Shown here one piece after another: positions 6,126 to 15,121 of a stretch of DNA of 64,000 nt (within the stretch, counting starts at the first letter, position 1; each line of letters opens with the position of its first letter). The notes under the pieces are model-generated. The model saw nothing but the letters and a program-made list of their open reading frames with translations. It had not been told where the DNA came from and searched no databases. The position numbers were made by a program, and so were the translations under genes. The stretch is taken from the NCBI RefSeq assembly GCF_035982055.1, contig NZ_CP108427.1, positions 3,472,001 through 3,536,000 on the forward strand, written 5' to 3'. Origin of the DNA: Streptomyces sp. NBC_01288. GTDB lineage: Bacteria; Actinomycetota; Actinomycetes; Streptomycetales; Streptomycetaceae.

Positions 6126-9019
6126 CTGCTTGCCTCCTCGACGGTGCCCCCCGTGGGTTCTTCGGATCGTGCGGTTGCGCTTCGCGGTGCCGGGACCGGG
6201 TTCTGGCCGGTCTTTTCGGCGATTTCCGCTTCTACGTCCTTGTAGCCCGCGGAGGCTCCCGCGCGGAAGCCGCCCAGTCTGCGGCGTAGGGCGTCCGCGT
6301 CGACTGTGCCGGTCCGCTGGCGCGGGGCTTGGGCGGGTTGGGTGATCTTGGGGGTGCGTTTGGGGAGGCCCTTGTCCGTGACGGGGTCCTCGTCCTGGGC
6401 TCGTTCGTGTTCCACGGCTTCGGCTTCGCCGTCAGCCGTGAATTTGTTCCCACCCGCACCGCCCGTGCGGCCATCGTCGTCGGGTGCGAGTGGCCCCTGT
6501 GGGGCGAACTCGCCGTCGGCGGCCGACCGTTCGTGCGCGGCTGCCCGTGCGTCTGCTCCCCGTCCGTCTGCCGCTCGCGGGGGTTCCGTCGCTGCTCGGT
6601 CCTCCGCCACCAGCGGCAGCAGGAGTTCCATCGTCATCTCCGCGGGAGACTCCGGCGGGATCTCCACCGGGATTCCCGCCGGAGCCTCCGCCGTCGTTTC
6701 CGCCGTCGTTTCCGCCGACGTTTCCGCCGGGATCTCCGCCGACGTCTCCGACGGAGTCTCCCGTACCGCCTGTTCCGCGAGGGCCACCAGGGGGTCCGTG
6801 TGGTCCGAACGGCCGTGCAGGACGTTGGAGTTGGCCTCCGCGGAGGCGCCGGGGAGGGAGTAGGAGTGGGTGTCGCCGGTCAGCGGGGTGGCGGACGGGA
6901 CCGCAGACGTGGGGGCTGCCGCGAGCAGGGGGCCGGGGAGGACCACCACCGCCGCGATGCCGCCCTGTTTCTGGTCGCGGAGCTGGACCCGGACGCCGTG
7001 GCGGTGGGCCAGGCGGGCCACGACGTACAGGCCGAGGCCCAGACCCTCCTCGCCCTCCTGGTCGTAGGGAGACTCCGGGTCGAACTCGGTGAGGCGGGTG
7101 TTGAGGCCGGCCATGCGGCTGATGGTCATGCCGATGCCCTCGTCCTGGACGGAGAGCATGACCTCGCCGTTCTCCAGGAGCCAGCCGGAGATCTCGACGG
7201 GGGCGTCCGGTGGGGAGAACGAGCTCGCGTTCTCCATCAGTTCGGCCAGCAGGTGGCTCAGGTCGTCGGCGGCGAAGCCCGCCACGTGCGCGTGCGGAGG
7301 GAGTGCCGAGATGCGGACGCGTTCGTAGCGTTCGATCTCGCTGACCGCCGCGCGGACCACGTCCACCAACGGGACGGGTCCCGCGTGCTGTTGGACATGT
7401 TCGGTGCCGGCGAGGACGAGGAGGTTCTCACTGTGGCGGCGCATGACCGTGGCGAAGTGGTCGAGCTTGAAGAGGGTGGCGAGGCGGTCGGGGTCCTGCT
7501 CGCGCTCCTCCAGGCCCTCGATGACGGCGAGTTGGCGCTCGACGAGGCCCAGGGTGCGCAGCGCGAGGTTGACGAAGGTGCCGCCGATGGTGGTGCGCAG
7601 GCGCTCCAACTGGCCCGCCGAGTCCGTGACTTCGGCGCGGAGTTCCTCGCGGGCGTCGGCCATCTTCTGGCGCTGGCCGACGAGGTGCTTGCGGTCGGCC
7701 TCCAGGGTGACGATGCGCTCGTGGAGGGCGGCGGCGTGCGTGTGCAGGGAGTTGACCGAGCGGACGACCTGGGCGAACTCGTCGTTGCGGCCGGTGAACT
7801 TGATGGGTTCCTCGGCCGCCGGGTCCTCGGCCTCGGCCAGCCGCGTCGAGCCGCGGCGCAGGACGGAGAGCGGGCGGGTGAGGGTGCGGGCCATGGCGGT
7901 GGCGATGCCCACGGCGAGCAGCATGAGGGCGCCGAGGAGCGCGATGCGGATCTCCAGCGCGGTGACGTCGTCGTCGCGGAGCTGGGCGAGGTTCTTGGCG
8001 CGGTCCACGTAGAGCGCGGACTCCTCGCCGCGCATCAGGTCGACGCGGGCGGAGAGCGCCGCGTCGAGCTTCTTCGTGCTGGTGTCCAACTGGTCGTCGG
8101 ACAGCGTGGGTTGGGCGGTGAGGGAGCTGAGGTACTTCTCGGCGGAGTTGACCTCGGTCCCGGTGACCACGGAGTCGTAGCCCGCTACGGCGTCCTTCGT
8201 CGCACCGTCGCGGAAGTCGGCGAGGGCGGCGTCGGAGCGCAGCCGGGCCTGTTGGGCGGCGGCGCTGAGGGCGTCGCGCTCCTTGGCCTGGGCCTTCGTG
8301 GAGGTGGTCTCGGTGACGGAGAGACCGGTGATGGGGCTGATGACCGTCTCGGTGGTCGTCGGCACGTTCAGGGCGGCGAGGAGCAGTCCCCTTGTGGCGG
8401 CGGCCTGTTGGACGGCGGCGTCGAGTTCGGCGAGCGCGTAGGCGCCGGAACCGGCCCGCGGCGGCATCTTCTCCGCCAACTGCTCGGCGAGCCGGTGCAG
8501 TTCGGTGATGGCGCCGGAGTACGCGACGTGCGCCTCCAGCGCGCTGCTCTTGCCGGTGAGCGCGGCCCGTCGTACGGCGGCGACGTCGTCGAGGTCCGAG
8601 CGGAGCGCGGCGGAGATGTCGGTGTCGGCGCGGAGTTCCTCGACCTGGCGGTCGACGCGGGCGCTGTGGTCCTCGTCGGGCGCCTGGGACTTGGGGCGTC
8701 CGGCGGCGATGTAGGAGGTGACCGCGTCCCGCTCGTCGGCGAGGGAGTGGGCCAGCGACAGCGCGTCCTGGGTCTGCCCGGCGAGGGTCACCAGGTCCTG
8801 GGAGTCGCTCAGTTGGCCCGAGGCGGTGATGAGGGAGGGGACACCGGCGGCGGCGATGGCGGCGGCCACGACAGCCACGGCGATGATGAGCCGGTTGCGG
8901 ACGTGGGTACGGCGCCCCCTGCCCGCGGGGTCGGGCACGGCGGCACCGGTGGCGCCCCCCTGAGGGGCCGTCTGCTTGCCTGTGCGCCGCGGCCGCTTTT
9001 TCTGCACCGGTGCTCGCAT
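6122..9019 (-). CDS. Nitrate-sensor-like histidine kinase of conservon (CvnA type)
   Basis: The product has 965 residues. The order is: basic cytoplasmic start; membrane helix about 43-63; extracellular NIT (nitrate/nitrite-sensing-like) domain about 65-350; second membrane helix about 355-375; HAMP; a dimerisation region with an RRHSENLLVLAG motif; and a HATPase domain with N-box ELMENASSFSPP near residue 590 and G-boxes EGIGM and GLGLGLYV. The last ~270 residues are low-complexity, with repeats of A-E-T/I-S/P between about 755 and 790 (visible in the DNA as repeated TCCGCC-type units around 6650-6760). It is the first gene of the conservon operon and should sense an external signal. The actual ligand is unknown. 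Confidence 0.9.
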   Translation of the reverse strand: MRAPVQKKRPRRTGKQTAPQGGATGAAVPDPAGRGRRTHVRNRLIIAVAVVAAAIAAAGVPSLITASGQLSDSQDLVTLAGQTQDALSLAHSLADERDAVTSYIAAGRPKSQAPDEDHSARVDRQVEELRADTDISAALRSDLDDVAAVRRAALTGKSSALEAHVAYSGAITELHRLAEQLAEKMPPRAGSGAYALAELDAAVQQAAATRGLLLAALNVPTTTETVISPITGLSVTETTSTKAQAKERDALSAAAQQARLRSDAALADFRDGATKDAVAGYDSVVTGTEVNSAEKYLSSLTAQPTLSDDQLDTSTKKLDAALSARVDLMRGEESALYVDRAKNLAQLRDDDVTALEIRIALLGALMLLAVGIATAMARTLTRPLSVLRRGSTRLAEAEDPAAEEPIKFTGRNDEFAQVVRSVNSLHTHAAALHERIVTLEADRKHLVGQRQKMADAREELRAEVTDSAGQLERLRTTIGGTFVNLALRTLGLVERQLAVIEGLEEREQDPDRLATLFKLDHFATVMRRHSENLLVLAGTEHVQQHAGPVPLVDVVRAAVSEIERYERVRISALPPHAHVAGFAADDLSHLLAELMENASSFSPPDAPVEISGWLLENGEVMLSVQDEGIGMTISRMAGLNTRLTEFDPESPYDQEGEEGLGLGLYVVARLAHRHGVRVQLRDQKQGGIAAVVVLPGPLLAAAPTSAVPSATPLTGDTHSYSLPGASAEANSNVLHGRSDHTDPLVALAEQAVRETPSETSAEIPAETSAETTAETTAEAPAGIPVEIPPESPAEMTMELLLPLVAEDRAATEPPRAADGRGADARAAAHERSAADGEFAPQGPLAPDDDGRTGGAGGNKFTADGEAEAVEHERAQDEDPVTDKGLPKRTPKITQPAQAPRQRTGTVDADALRRRLGGFRAGASAGYKDVEAEIAEKTGQNPVPAPRSATARSEEPTGGTVEEASS

Positions 9020-9360
9020 TCCTGACTCGTGATACCCATGGGCCCGGGTGACGCTCCGTCATCCCGGTACGGCGACCCTCCCAGTGCCGGTAGGCAGTGG
9101 CCGCGCATCGTCCGGCCCGCCACCCGAAGGAGTGAACCCCGGACGGGAGTTGGCGGGCAAGTTCCGGCGGCCGGTCCAAAGCCCTCGCGGCGCGTGCCGG
9201 TTGGACGTGAGCGGCGGGCTTTGGCAGGATTCGCCGCCACGCATTTCCGGAGTGATCCATTACAGCCCAAACCAGGCGTCTGACCTGCGCGACTGCGCCC
9301 ATTCGACCATGAGTGCCAAGCTTTTGCGGAGCCTGTGAAGAGGTCGTGCAGACTGGCCGT
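9020..9360. other. Divergent intergenic region, conservon/PP2C
   Basis: About 340 bases between the conservon start and the PP2C-like gene. It should hold promoters for both directions. I see no clear consensus promoter, palindrome or RNA structure. Confidence 0.4.
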
Positions 9361-10149
9361 ATGCGTACGGAACTTGTGTCGGAACCCGGCGACCCGGACC
9401 GCCCCAACGAGGACTTCGCGAGCGTCGGCCTTCCGGCCTCGGGACAGGGCGGTTCGCTGATCGTCCTGGACGGTGTGACGCCCCCGAGAGGGGGGACGGG
9501 CTGTCTGCATTCGGTCCCCTGGTACACCGCGCGCCTGGGCGGCGCGCTGACCGAACTGACCGTTTCCTACCGGGATCTGCCCCTGTCGGAGATTCTCTCC
9601 CGGGCGATCCTCCGAACAGCTGAGGCCCACGCCACCACCTGTGACCTTTCTCACCCACGCACCCCACAGGCAACCGTCGTAGTGGCCCGCTGGTCCCCCC
9701 AGGAGGTCGAATACCTGGTCCTCTCGGACTCCGCCCTGCTGGCCGTATCCCCGGCCGGCGAGGTGACCGCCGTACTGGACGACCGCCTCTCCCGCCTTCC
9801 GCGCAGCGCCCTCGCGACGGACGCCATGATCGACACCACGCTCCGTAACAAGGAGGGCGGCTTCTTCACGGCCGCCGCCGATCCCTCGGTCGCGGCCCGG
9901 GCGGTGACGGGGTCACTCCCCCGCGCCGACGTCCGCGCCCTCACCGCCCTCACGGACGGGGCGACCCGGTGGGTGGAGAAGTTCGGCCAGGGCGACTGGG
10001 CGGACTGCTTCGCCCTCGTACGGAAGGAAGGGGCACCGGAGTTGGTGGCCCGGGTCCGGGCGCTGGAGCGGGCCGACGCGGAGGAGCGGACGTATCTGCG
10101 CCGGAGCAAGACGCACGACGACGCGACGGTCGTGTACGTCGAGCTGTGA
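9361..10149 (+). CDS. PP2C-like phosphatase family protein
   Basis: The product has 262 residues and resembles a compact PP2C-type serine/threonine phosphatase: NEDF near residue 17, VLDGV near residue 36 and a C-terminal THDDATVVYV segment carry the acidic residues that would bind metal. It is soluble. I chose ATG 9361 because the fold begins immediately; no good ribosome site is seen close by (a GAAGAGG lies 18 bases upstream), so it may be translated from a very short leader. Target proteins are unknown. It is convergent with the MarR gene. Confidence 0.7.
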   Translation: MRTELVSEPGDPDRPNEDFASVGLPASGQGGSLIVLDGVTPPRGGTGCLHSVPWYTARLGGALTELTVSYRDLPLSEILSRAILRTAEAHATTCDLSHPRTPQATVVVARWSPQEVEYLVLSDSALLAVSPAGEVTAVLDDRLSRLPRSALATDAMIDTTLRNKEGGFFTAAADPSVAARAVTGSLPRADVRALTALTDGATRWVEKFGQGDWADCFALVRKEGAPELVARVRALERADAEERTYLRRSKTHDDATVVYVEL

Positions 10150-10207
10150 CCGGCCGCCACATCGATGTCCCGGGCATGTCGAACCGTGAACTGCCCCTAC
10201 ACCGGTC

Positions 10208-10753
10208 TCACTTCTCCATGACCCCGTTCAACTGGTGGATCAGCCGGGCCAGTTCGGCGACCTCGCGGCGGTCCCAGTGGGAGAGCTGGCTGACGTAGCG
10301 CGCCCGCCGGGCCTCGCGGACGTGGGCGACCCGGCGGCGGCCCTCGACGGTGAGGTCGACCAGCCAGGCGCGGCCGTCCGCCGGGTCGGGCTCGCGGGCG
10401 ATCAGGCCCAGGTCCTCCAGGGCGCGCAGCTGCCGGGACATCGTGGCCTTGCCGACGCCGATGTAGGCGGCCAGTTCGGTGGCGCGCTGCCGGCCGTACT
10501 CGTCCAGCCGGACCAGCAGGCCGTACGCGGCGGACTCCAGGTCGGGGTGGACCTCGCGGGCCATCTCGCCCTGGTTGGCCCGGGCCCGGCGGAAGAGGAA
10601 CGTCAACTCGCGCTCCAGGGACAGGTATTCGTGGTCGACGGCGAGTCCGTCGGGGCCCACGGACAGCGCGTCGCCGTCTCCGGACAGGCCGCCGCCGTCC
10701 ACGGGAGGCCCGCCGCCGTTCCTGTCCTCGCCCTTGTGCACGTCAGCACCCAT
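10208..10753 (-). CDS. MarR-family transcriptional regulator
   Basis: The product has 181 residues. A Gly/Asp-rich tail of about 45 residues is followed by a MarR winged helix (GVGKATMSRQLRALEDLGLI recognition region and DPADGRAWLVDLT wing). I chose ATG 10751-10753, with GGGAAAG about 8 bases upstream; in-frame starts further up would add a non-conserved tail. It is divergent from the lysozyme gene with about 225 bases between them, so that gene is a possible target. Ligand unknown. Confidence 0.8.
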   Translation of the reverse strand: MGADVHKGEDRNGGGPPVDGGGLSGDGDALSVGPDGLAVDHEYLSLERELTFLFRRARANQGEMAREVHPDLESAAYGLLVRLDEYGRQRATELAAYIGVGKATMSRQLRALEDLGLIAREPDPADGRAWLVDLTVEGRRRVAHVREARRARYVSQLSHWDRREVAELARLIHQLNGVMEK

Positions 10754-10978
10754 TGGTCCGCTTTCCCGATCGTGAAAGTTTCCGCCAAACACCGTCATCG
10801 CCGCAGCTCCGCCAGTATTTCGCAGGGCTAGACCAACGGCGTCGTCCGGACCCCCTTCCCACGCGGTCTTCTGGATGCGTAGCTTCCTTACCACGCAACG
10901 ACTGGCATGGCCACGCCAACATCAACGCTCCTCCCCCCACTCCCCCACCGCGCTCGACCGCGCCCTCGGAGGCACGCC

Positions 10979-11815
10979 ATGCCCACGCCCACACCCGTGC
11001 CGGTGTACGGACCCCGAACCCCACGCCTGCGGCACCTCTCCCTCGCCCTCGCCCTCTCCGGACTCCTACTGGCGGGCCTCTCCCACCCGGCCGGCGCCGC
11101 CACGGTCCCGGCCCGCGGCTCCGCCTACCTCGGCATCGGCGTCCTGGCGCACGACGGCCAGGACGGCACCCCGACCGGCGGTGACGCCACCCAGACGGAG
11201 GGCGTCGACGTCAGCGGCTACCAGGGCAACGTCGCCTGGTCGACCCTGTGGAGCAGCGGGGTCAAGTGGGCCTACACGAAGGCGACCGAGGGGACGTACT
11301 ACACGAACCCGTACTTCGCCCAGCAGTACAACGGCGCCTACGACGTCGGCATGATCCGCGGCGCCTACCACTTCGCGACCCCGGACACGACGAGCGGCGC
11401 CACCCAGGCCAACTACTTCGTCGACCACGGCGGCGGCTGGTCCAAGGACGGCCGCACCCTCCCCGGTGTCCTCGACATCGAGTGGAACCCGTACGGCGCG
11501 TCCTGCTACGGCAAGTCGGCCGCGGCGATGGTGAGTTGGATCGCCGACTTCCTGTCCACGTACAAGTCCCGCACCGGCCGGGACGTGGTGATCTACACGG
11601 CGACGAGCTGGTGGTCGGACTGCACCGGCAACTCCGGCGCCTTCGCGTCCGCCGACCCGCTGTGGATCGCGCGGTACGCGTCGGACCCGGGGACGCTGCC
11701 GGGCGGATGGTCGTTCTACACGATGTGGCAGTACACGTCGTCCGGGACGACGGTCGGGGACCACGACAAGTTCAACGGCGCGCTGGACCGGGTGGTCGCC
11801 CTGGCCAACGGCTGA
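10979..11815 (+). CDS. Secreted GH25 lysozyme (N-acetylmuramidase)
   Basis: The product has 278 residues. A signal peptide (about residues 1-40, with a hydrophobic core LSLALALSGLLLAGL and cleavage after AGA) precedes a GH25 domain. The catalytic acids are visible in GVDVSGYQG (Asp near 75) and VLDIEWN (Asp/Glu near 165). GH25 enzymes cleave the MurNAc-GlcNAc bond of peptidoglycan, so this one may act in wall turnover or against competitors. GGAGG lies 7 bases before ATG 10979, which decides the start against an in-frame ATG 72 bases earlier. Confidence 0.9.
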   Translation: MPTPTPVPVYGPRTPRLRHLSLALALSGLLLAGLSHPAGAATVPARGSAYLGIGVLAHDGQDGTPTGGDATQTEGVDVSGYQGNVAWSTLWSSGVKWAYTKATEGTYYTNPYFAQQYNGAYDVGMIRGAYHFATPDTTSGATQANYFVDHGGGWSKDGRTLPGVLDIEWNPYGASCYGKSAAAMVSWIADFLSTYKSRTGRDVVIYTATSWWSDCTGNSGAFASADPLWIARYASDPGTLPGGWSFYTMWQYTSSGTTVGDHDKFNGALDRVVALANG

Positions 11816-11838
11816 GCAGCCATCCGTACTACGGCGAT

Positions 11839-11871
11839 GGCCCGGGCCCCTCGCGAAAGGGGACCCGGGCC
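11839..11871. terminator. Bidirectional terminator between lysozyme gene and lon
   Basis: Stem of 13 bp with a single bulged A (11839-11851 against 11858-11871), located between two convergent stop codons. Confidence 0.75.
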
Positions 11872-11893
11872 TTCACCTACCGGTGGACGTCCG

Positions 11894-14311
11894 TCACGCC
11901 GCCACCGGAACCTCCGACGTCGCGCCGTTCGTGGCCGGCGCCAGCGCCAGTTCCAGGACCTGGCGGACGTCCGTCACCGCGTGGACGTCGAGCTTGTCCA
12001 GGACCTCGGCCGGGACGTCGTCCAGGTCGGGCTCGTTGCGCTTCGGGATGATGACGGTGGTGACCCCGGCCTGGTGCGCGGCGAGCAGCTTCTGCTTCAC
12101 GCCGCCGATCGGGAGGACCCGACCGGTCAGGGAGACCTCACCCGTCATCGCCACGTCCGTGCGGACCAGGCGGCCGCTGAGCAGCGACGCCAGGGCCGTC
12201 GTCATCGTGACACCCGCGCTCGGGCCGTCCTTCGGCACCGAACCCGCCGGGAAGTGGATGTGCACGCCCCGGTCCTTCAAGTCGCCCACCGGCAGCTCCA
12301 GTTCGGCGCCGTGCGAGCGGAGGAAGGACAGGGCGATCTGCGCGCTCTCCTTCATCACATCACCCAGCTGACCGGTCAGGGTCAGACCCGCCGCGCCCGT
12401 CTCCGGGTCGGCCAGCGACGCCTCGACGTAGAGGACGTCACCGCCCGCGCCGGTGACCGCGAGTCCGGTGGCGACACCGGGTACGGCCGTGCGGCGCTCG
12501 GCCGGGTCCTGGGCGGACTCGGGCACGTGGTGCGGCCGTCCGATCAGCGCGCGCAGGTCGGCGTCGGTCACCGTGAACGGCAGCTCCCGCTGCCCCAGTT
12601 CGTGCTGGGCCGCGACCTTGCGCAGCAGCCGGGCGATCGACCGCTCCAGGGTACGGACGCCCGCCTCACGGGTGTACTCGCCGGCGAGCTTGCGCAGCGC
12701 GCTCTCGTCGATGACGACCTCGTCGTCCTTGAGCCCCGCCCGCTCCAGCTGGCGCGGGAGCAGGTGGTCACGGGCGATGACGACCTTCTCGTCCTCGGTG
12801 TAACCGTCCAGCCGCACCAGTTCCATACGGTCGAGCAGTGCCTCCGGGATGGCTTCGAGCACGTTGGCCGTCGCCAGGAACACCACATCGCTCAGGTCGA
12901 GTTCGACCTCCAGGTAGTGGTCACGGAAGGTGTGGTTCTGCGCGGGGTCGAGCACTTCGAGCAGAGCGGCCGCCGGGTCGCCCCGGTAGTCGGACCCCAC
13001 CTTGTCGATCTCGTCCAGCAGGACCACCGGGTTCATGGACCCGGCCTCCTTGATGGCCCGGACGATACGACCGGGGAGGGCACCCACGTACGTACGCCGG
13101 TGACCGCGGATCTCGGCCTCGTCGCGAACCCCACCGAGCGCGACCCGGACGAACTTCCGCCCCATGGCATGCGCGACGGACTCACCGAGCGAGGTCTTGC
13201 CGACACCGGGCGGACCGACGAGCGCGAGCACGGCACCACCGCGCCGGCCCCCGACAACACCCAGGCCCCGCTCCGCGCGCCGCTTGCGCACGGCCAGGTA
13301 CTCGGTGATGCGCTCCTTCACGTCGTTCAGACCGGCGTGCTCGGCGTCGAGGATCGCCTTGGCGCCCTGGATGTCGTACTCGTCCTGGGTCCTTTCGTTC
13401 CACGGCAGTTCGAGAACGGTGTCCAGCCAGGTGCGGATCCACGAGCCCTCGGGCGACTGGTCGGAGGACCGCTCCAGCTTCTCGACCTCCTTGAGCGCGG
13501 CCTCGCGGACCTTCTCGGGAAGATCGGCTGCCTCGACCCGGGCCCGGTAGTCATCGGACTCCTCGCCGTCGCTCGTGTCCCCGTTCAGCTCGCGCAGTTC
13601 CTTGCGGACGGCTTCGAGCTGGCGCCGCAGCAGGAACTCACGCTGCTGCTTGTCGACGCCTTCCTGCACGTCCTTGGCGATGGTCTCGGCAACGTCCTGC
13701 TCGGCGAGGTGGTCGCGCAGGTGCTGGGTGGCGAGCTTCAGCCGGGCCACCGGTTCGGCGGTCTCCAGCAGCTCGATCTTCTGCTCGGTGGTGAGGAAAG
13801 GCGAGTAGCCGGAGTTATCGGCAAGCGTGGACACGTCATCGATAGCCTGCACGCGGTCGACGACCTGCCAGGCCCCGCGCTTGCGCAGCCAGGCGGTGGC
13901 CAGCGCCTTGTATTCCTTCACCAGCTCGGAAACGGAGCCGGGCAAGGGTTCGGGCAGGCTCTCGTCGAGCGCGGTGCCCTCGACCCAGAGCGCGGCACCG
14001 GGCCCGGTGGTCCCGGCCCCGATCTTCACGCGGCTACGGCCGCGGATCAGCGCACCCGGGTCACCGTCGGCCAGCCGGCCGACCTGCTCGATGGTGCCGA
14101 GCACACCCGTGCTCGCGTAGGTCCCGTCGATCCGTGGCACCAGCAGGACCTTGGGCTTTCCGGACTCGGACCGCGCGGCGGCCTGAGCGGCCTCCACGGC
14201 GGCGCGTACATCGGTGTCGTTCAGGTCCAGCGGAACCACCATTCCGGGCAGCACGACCTCGTCGTCGAGCGGCAGCACGGGCAGGGTGAGCGGTGTGGAC
14301 GTCGAAGCCAT
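11894..14311 (-). CDS. lon: ATP-dependent protease Lon
   Basis: The product has 805 residues, a normal bacterial Lon length. An N-terminal substrate-binding domain (1-200) is followed by a coiled region, an AAA+ module with Walker A GPPGVGKT near residue 368 and a VLLDEIDK Walker B, and a C-terminal serine-lysine protease domain with the catalytic Ser in KDGPSAGVTM (near 699) and Lys in GVKQKLLAAH (near 741). It degrades damaged and regulatory proteins in the cytoplasm. A HAIR-like inverted repeat 22 bases before the start suggests heat-shock control by HspR, as known for lon of other Streptomyces. Confidence 0.97.
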   Translation of the reverse strand: MASTSTPLTLPVLPLDDEVVLPGMVVPLDLNDTDVRAAVEAAQAAARSESGKPKVLLVPRIDGTYASTGVLGTIEQVGRLADGDPGALIRGRSRVKIGAGTTGPGAALWVEGTALDESLPEPLPGSVSELVKEYKALATAWLRKRGAWQVVDRVQAIDDVSTLADNSGYSPFLTTEQKIELLETAEPVARLKLATQHLRDHLAEQDVAETIAKDVQEGVDKQQREFLLRRQLEAVRKELRELNGDTSDGEESDDYRARVEAADLPEKVREAALKEVEKLERSSDQSPEGSWIRTWLDTVLELPWNERTQDEYDIQGAKAILDAEHAGLNDVKERITEYLAVRKRRAERGLGVVGGRRGGAVLALVGPPGVGKTSLGESVAHAMGRKFVRVALGGVRDEAEIRGHRRTYVGALPGRIVRAIKEAGSMNPVVLLDEIDKVGSDYRGDPAAALLEVLDPAQNHTFRDHYLEVELDLSDVVFLATANVLEAIPEALLDRMELVRLDGYTEDEKVVIARDHLLPRQLERAGLKDDEVVIDESALRKLAGEYTREAGVRTLERSIARLLRKVAAQHELGQRELPFTVTDADLRALIGRPHHVPESAQDPAERRTAVPGVATGLAVTGAGGDVLYVEASLADPETGAAGLTLTGQLGDVMKESAQIALSFLRSHGAELELPVGDLKDRGVHIHFPAGSVPKDGPSAGVTMTTALASLLSGRLVRTDVAMTGEVSLTGRVLPIGGVKQKLLAAHQAGVTTVIIPKRNEPDLDDVPAEVLDKLDVHAVTDVRQVLELALAPATNGATSEVPVAA

Positions 14312-14332
14312 GATCTCCCCTTAGGCAGTCAA

Positions 14333-14353
14333 GTTGAGCTATGCCGACTCAAT
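14333..14353 (-). promoter_or_regulatory. HAIR-like HspR operator upstream of lon
   Basis: GTTGAGC-N7-ACTCAAT matches the HAIR element (CTTGAGT-N7-ACTCAAG) at 11 of 14 arm positions with the exact 7-base spacing. HspR is known to repress dnaK, clpB and lon through this element in Streptomyces. Confidence 0.75.
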
Positions 14354-14480
14354 GCTTGGGCGTCTTCGATTGTTCCCCACCCCGTGTTCGCCGTGAGCGA
14401 TCAGCGGTAGTGCGCCGGGTTCTGTGCAGGTCAACACGGAAATGCGGTGGGGGCTTCCCGGGGAGCGGGGTGCGTTGGGG

Positions 14481-14566
14481 CTGCGCTGACGGGGTGCGCT
14501 GACGGGGTGCTCTTACGGGCTGGCCGGGGCTCGACGGTCGGCATCGGCGGTCGGCATCGGCGGTCG
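14481..14566. repeat. Two sets of 13-bp tandem repeats
   Basis: TGCGCTGACGGGG occurs twice head to tail at 14481-14506. CGGTCGGCATCGG occurs twice at 14535-14560, with a partial third copy to 14566. No function is evident. Confidence 0.8.
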
Positions 14567-14644
14567 ATGTCAGTGGCGCCTGCCACGATCCCCTGACGCG
14601 ACGCCATCACGATCACAATCACGATCACGGTTCAGGGGAGACGT

Positions 14645-15121
14645 ATGGGCACCTGGGACACCGGCCCCTTCGACAACGACACCGCGGCGGACTGGTGCGG
14701 CGGCCTCGACGACGCCTCTCCGGACGCGCGTCAGGGATTGGTGCGGGACGCACTCGTCCGAGCGGCCGACACCACGGACTTCCTCTACGCGGACGTCGGC
14801 GACGAAGCCGTCGCGGCAGCGGCCCTGGTCGCCGCGCAAAGCCCCGGCGGCGAGCCCGCCCACCCCCACTACGGACCGGACGAACCACTCCCCGACCTCA
14901 CCGGTCTACGCGCCCTCGCCCTCCAGGCCCTCGACCGCGTGATGACCGAGCCGTCCGAACTCCTGGAGCTCTGGGACGGACCGGACGGCGCCCCCTGGCG
15001 GGCGACCGTCAGCCGACTCCGCAGCACGCTCACACCCCGACCGCCAGGAGAACAGCTCAGCCTCACCTGGACCCCCGCCGACAGCCCAACCGCCCGTTCC
15101 CGACCCGGAAGGTCCACATGA
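14645..15121 (+). CDS. DUF4259 domain protein
   Basis: The product has 158 residues. The start MGTWDTGPFDNDTAADW is the signature of DUF4259. The rest is helical (ALDRVMTEPSELLELW) with a Pro/Arg-rich tail. A GGGGAGA ribosome site precedes the ATG. The stop codon overlaps the next ATG (ATGA), so the two genes are coupled. Function unknown; such proteins are often found beside small immunity-like or housekeeping genes. Confidence 0.8.
   Translation: MGTWDTGPFDNDTAADWCGGLDDASPDARQGLVRDALVRAADTTDFLYADVGDEAVAAAALVAAQSPGGEPAHPHYGPDEPLPDLTGLRALALQALDRVMTEPSELLELWDGPDGAPWRATVSRLRSTLTPRPPGEQLSLTWTPADSPTARSRPGRST

Larger units (their letters stand above)
14312..14644. other. Divergent intergenic region, lon/DUF4259 gene
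   Basis: This 333-base region holds the HAIR-like operator near lon, two 13-bp tandem repeats (14481-14566) and, just before the DUF4259 gene, ATCACG-type micro-repeats at about 14606-14630. No RNA gene is seen. Confidence 0.5.

Noticed and set aside
6650..6760. Repeated TCCGCC-type units that might suggest a CRISPR-like or regulatory repeat array
   Set aside because: They encode the Ala-Glu-Thr/Ile-rich tail of the kinase-like protein; the units are short, irregular and in frame.
6329..9025. An 898-codon open frame on the plus strand opposite the conservon kinase gene
   Set aside because: Shadow of the GC-rich kinase gene; the product is low-complexity Gly/Arg/Val with no recognisable fold.
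11837..14410. An 857-codon plus-strand frame over lon
   Set aside because: Antisense shadow of lon, which has all its catalytic motifs on the minus strand.
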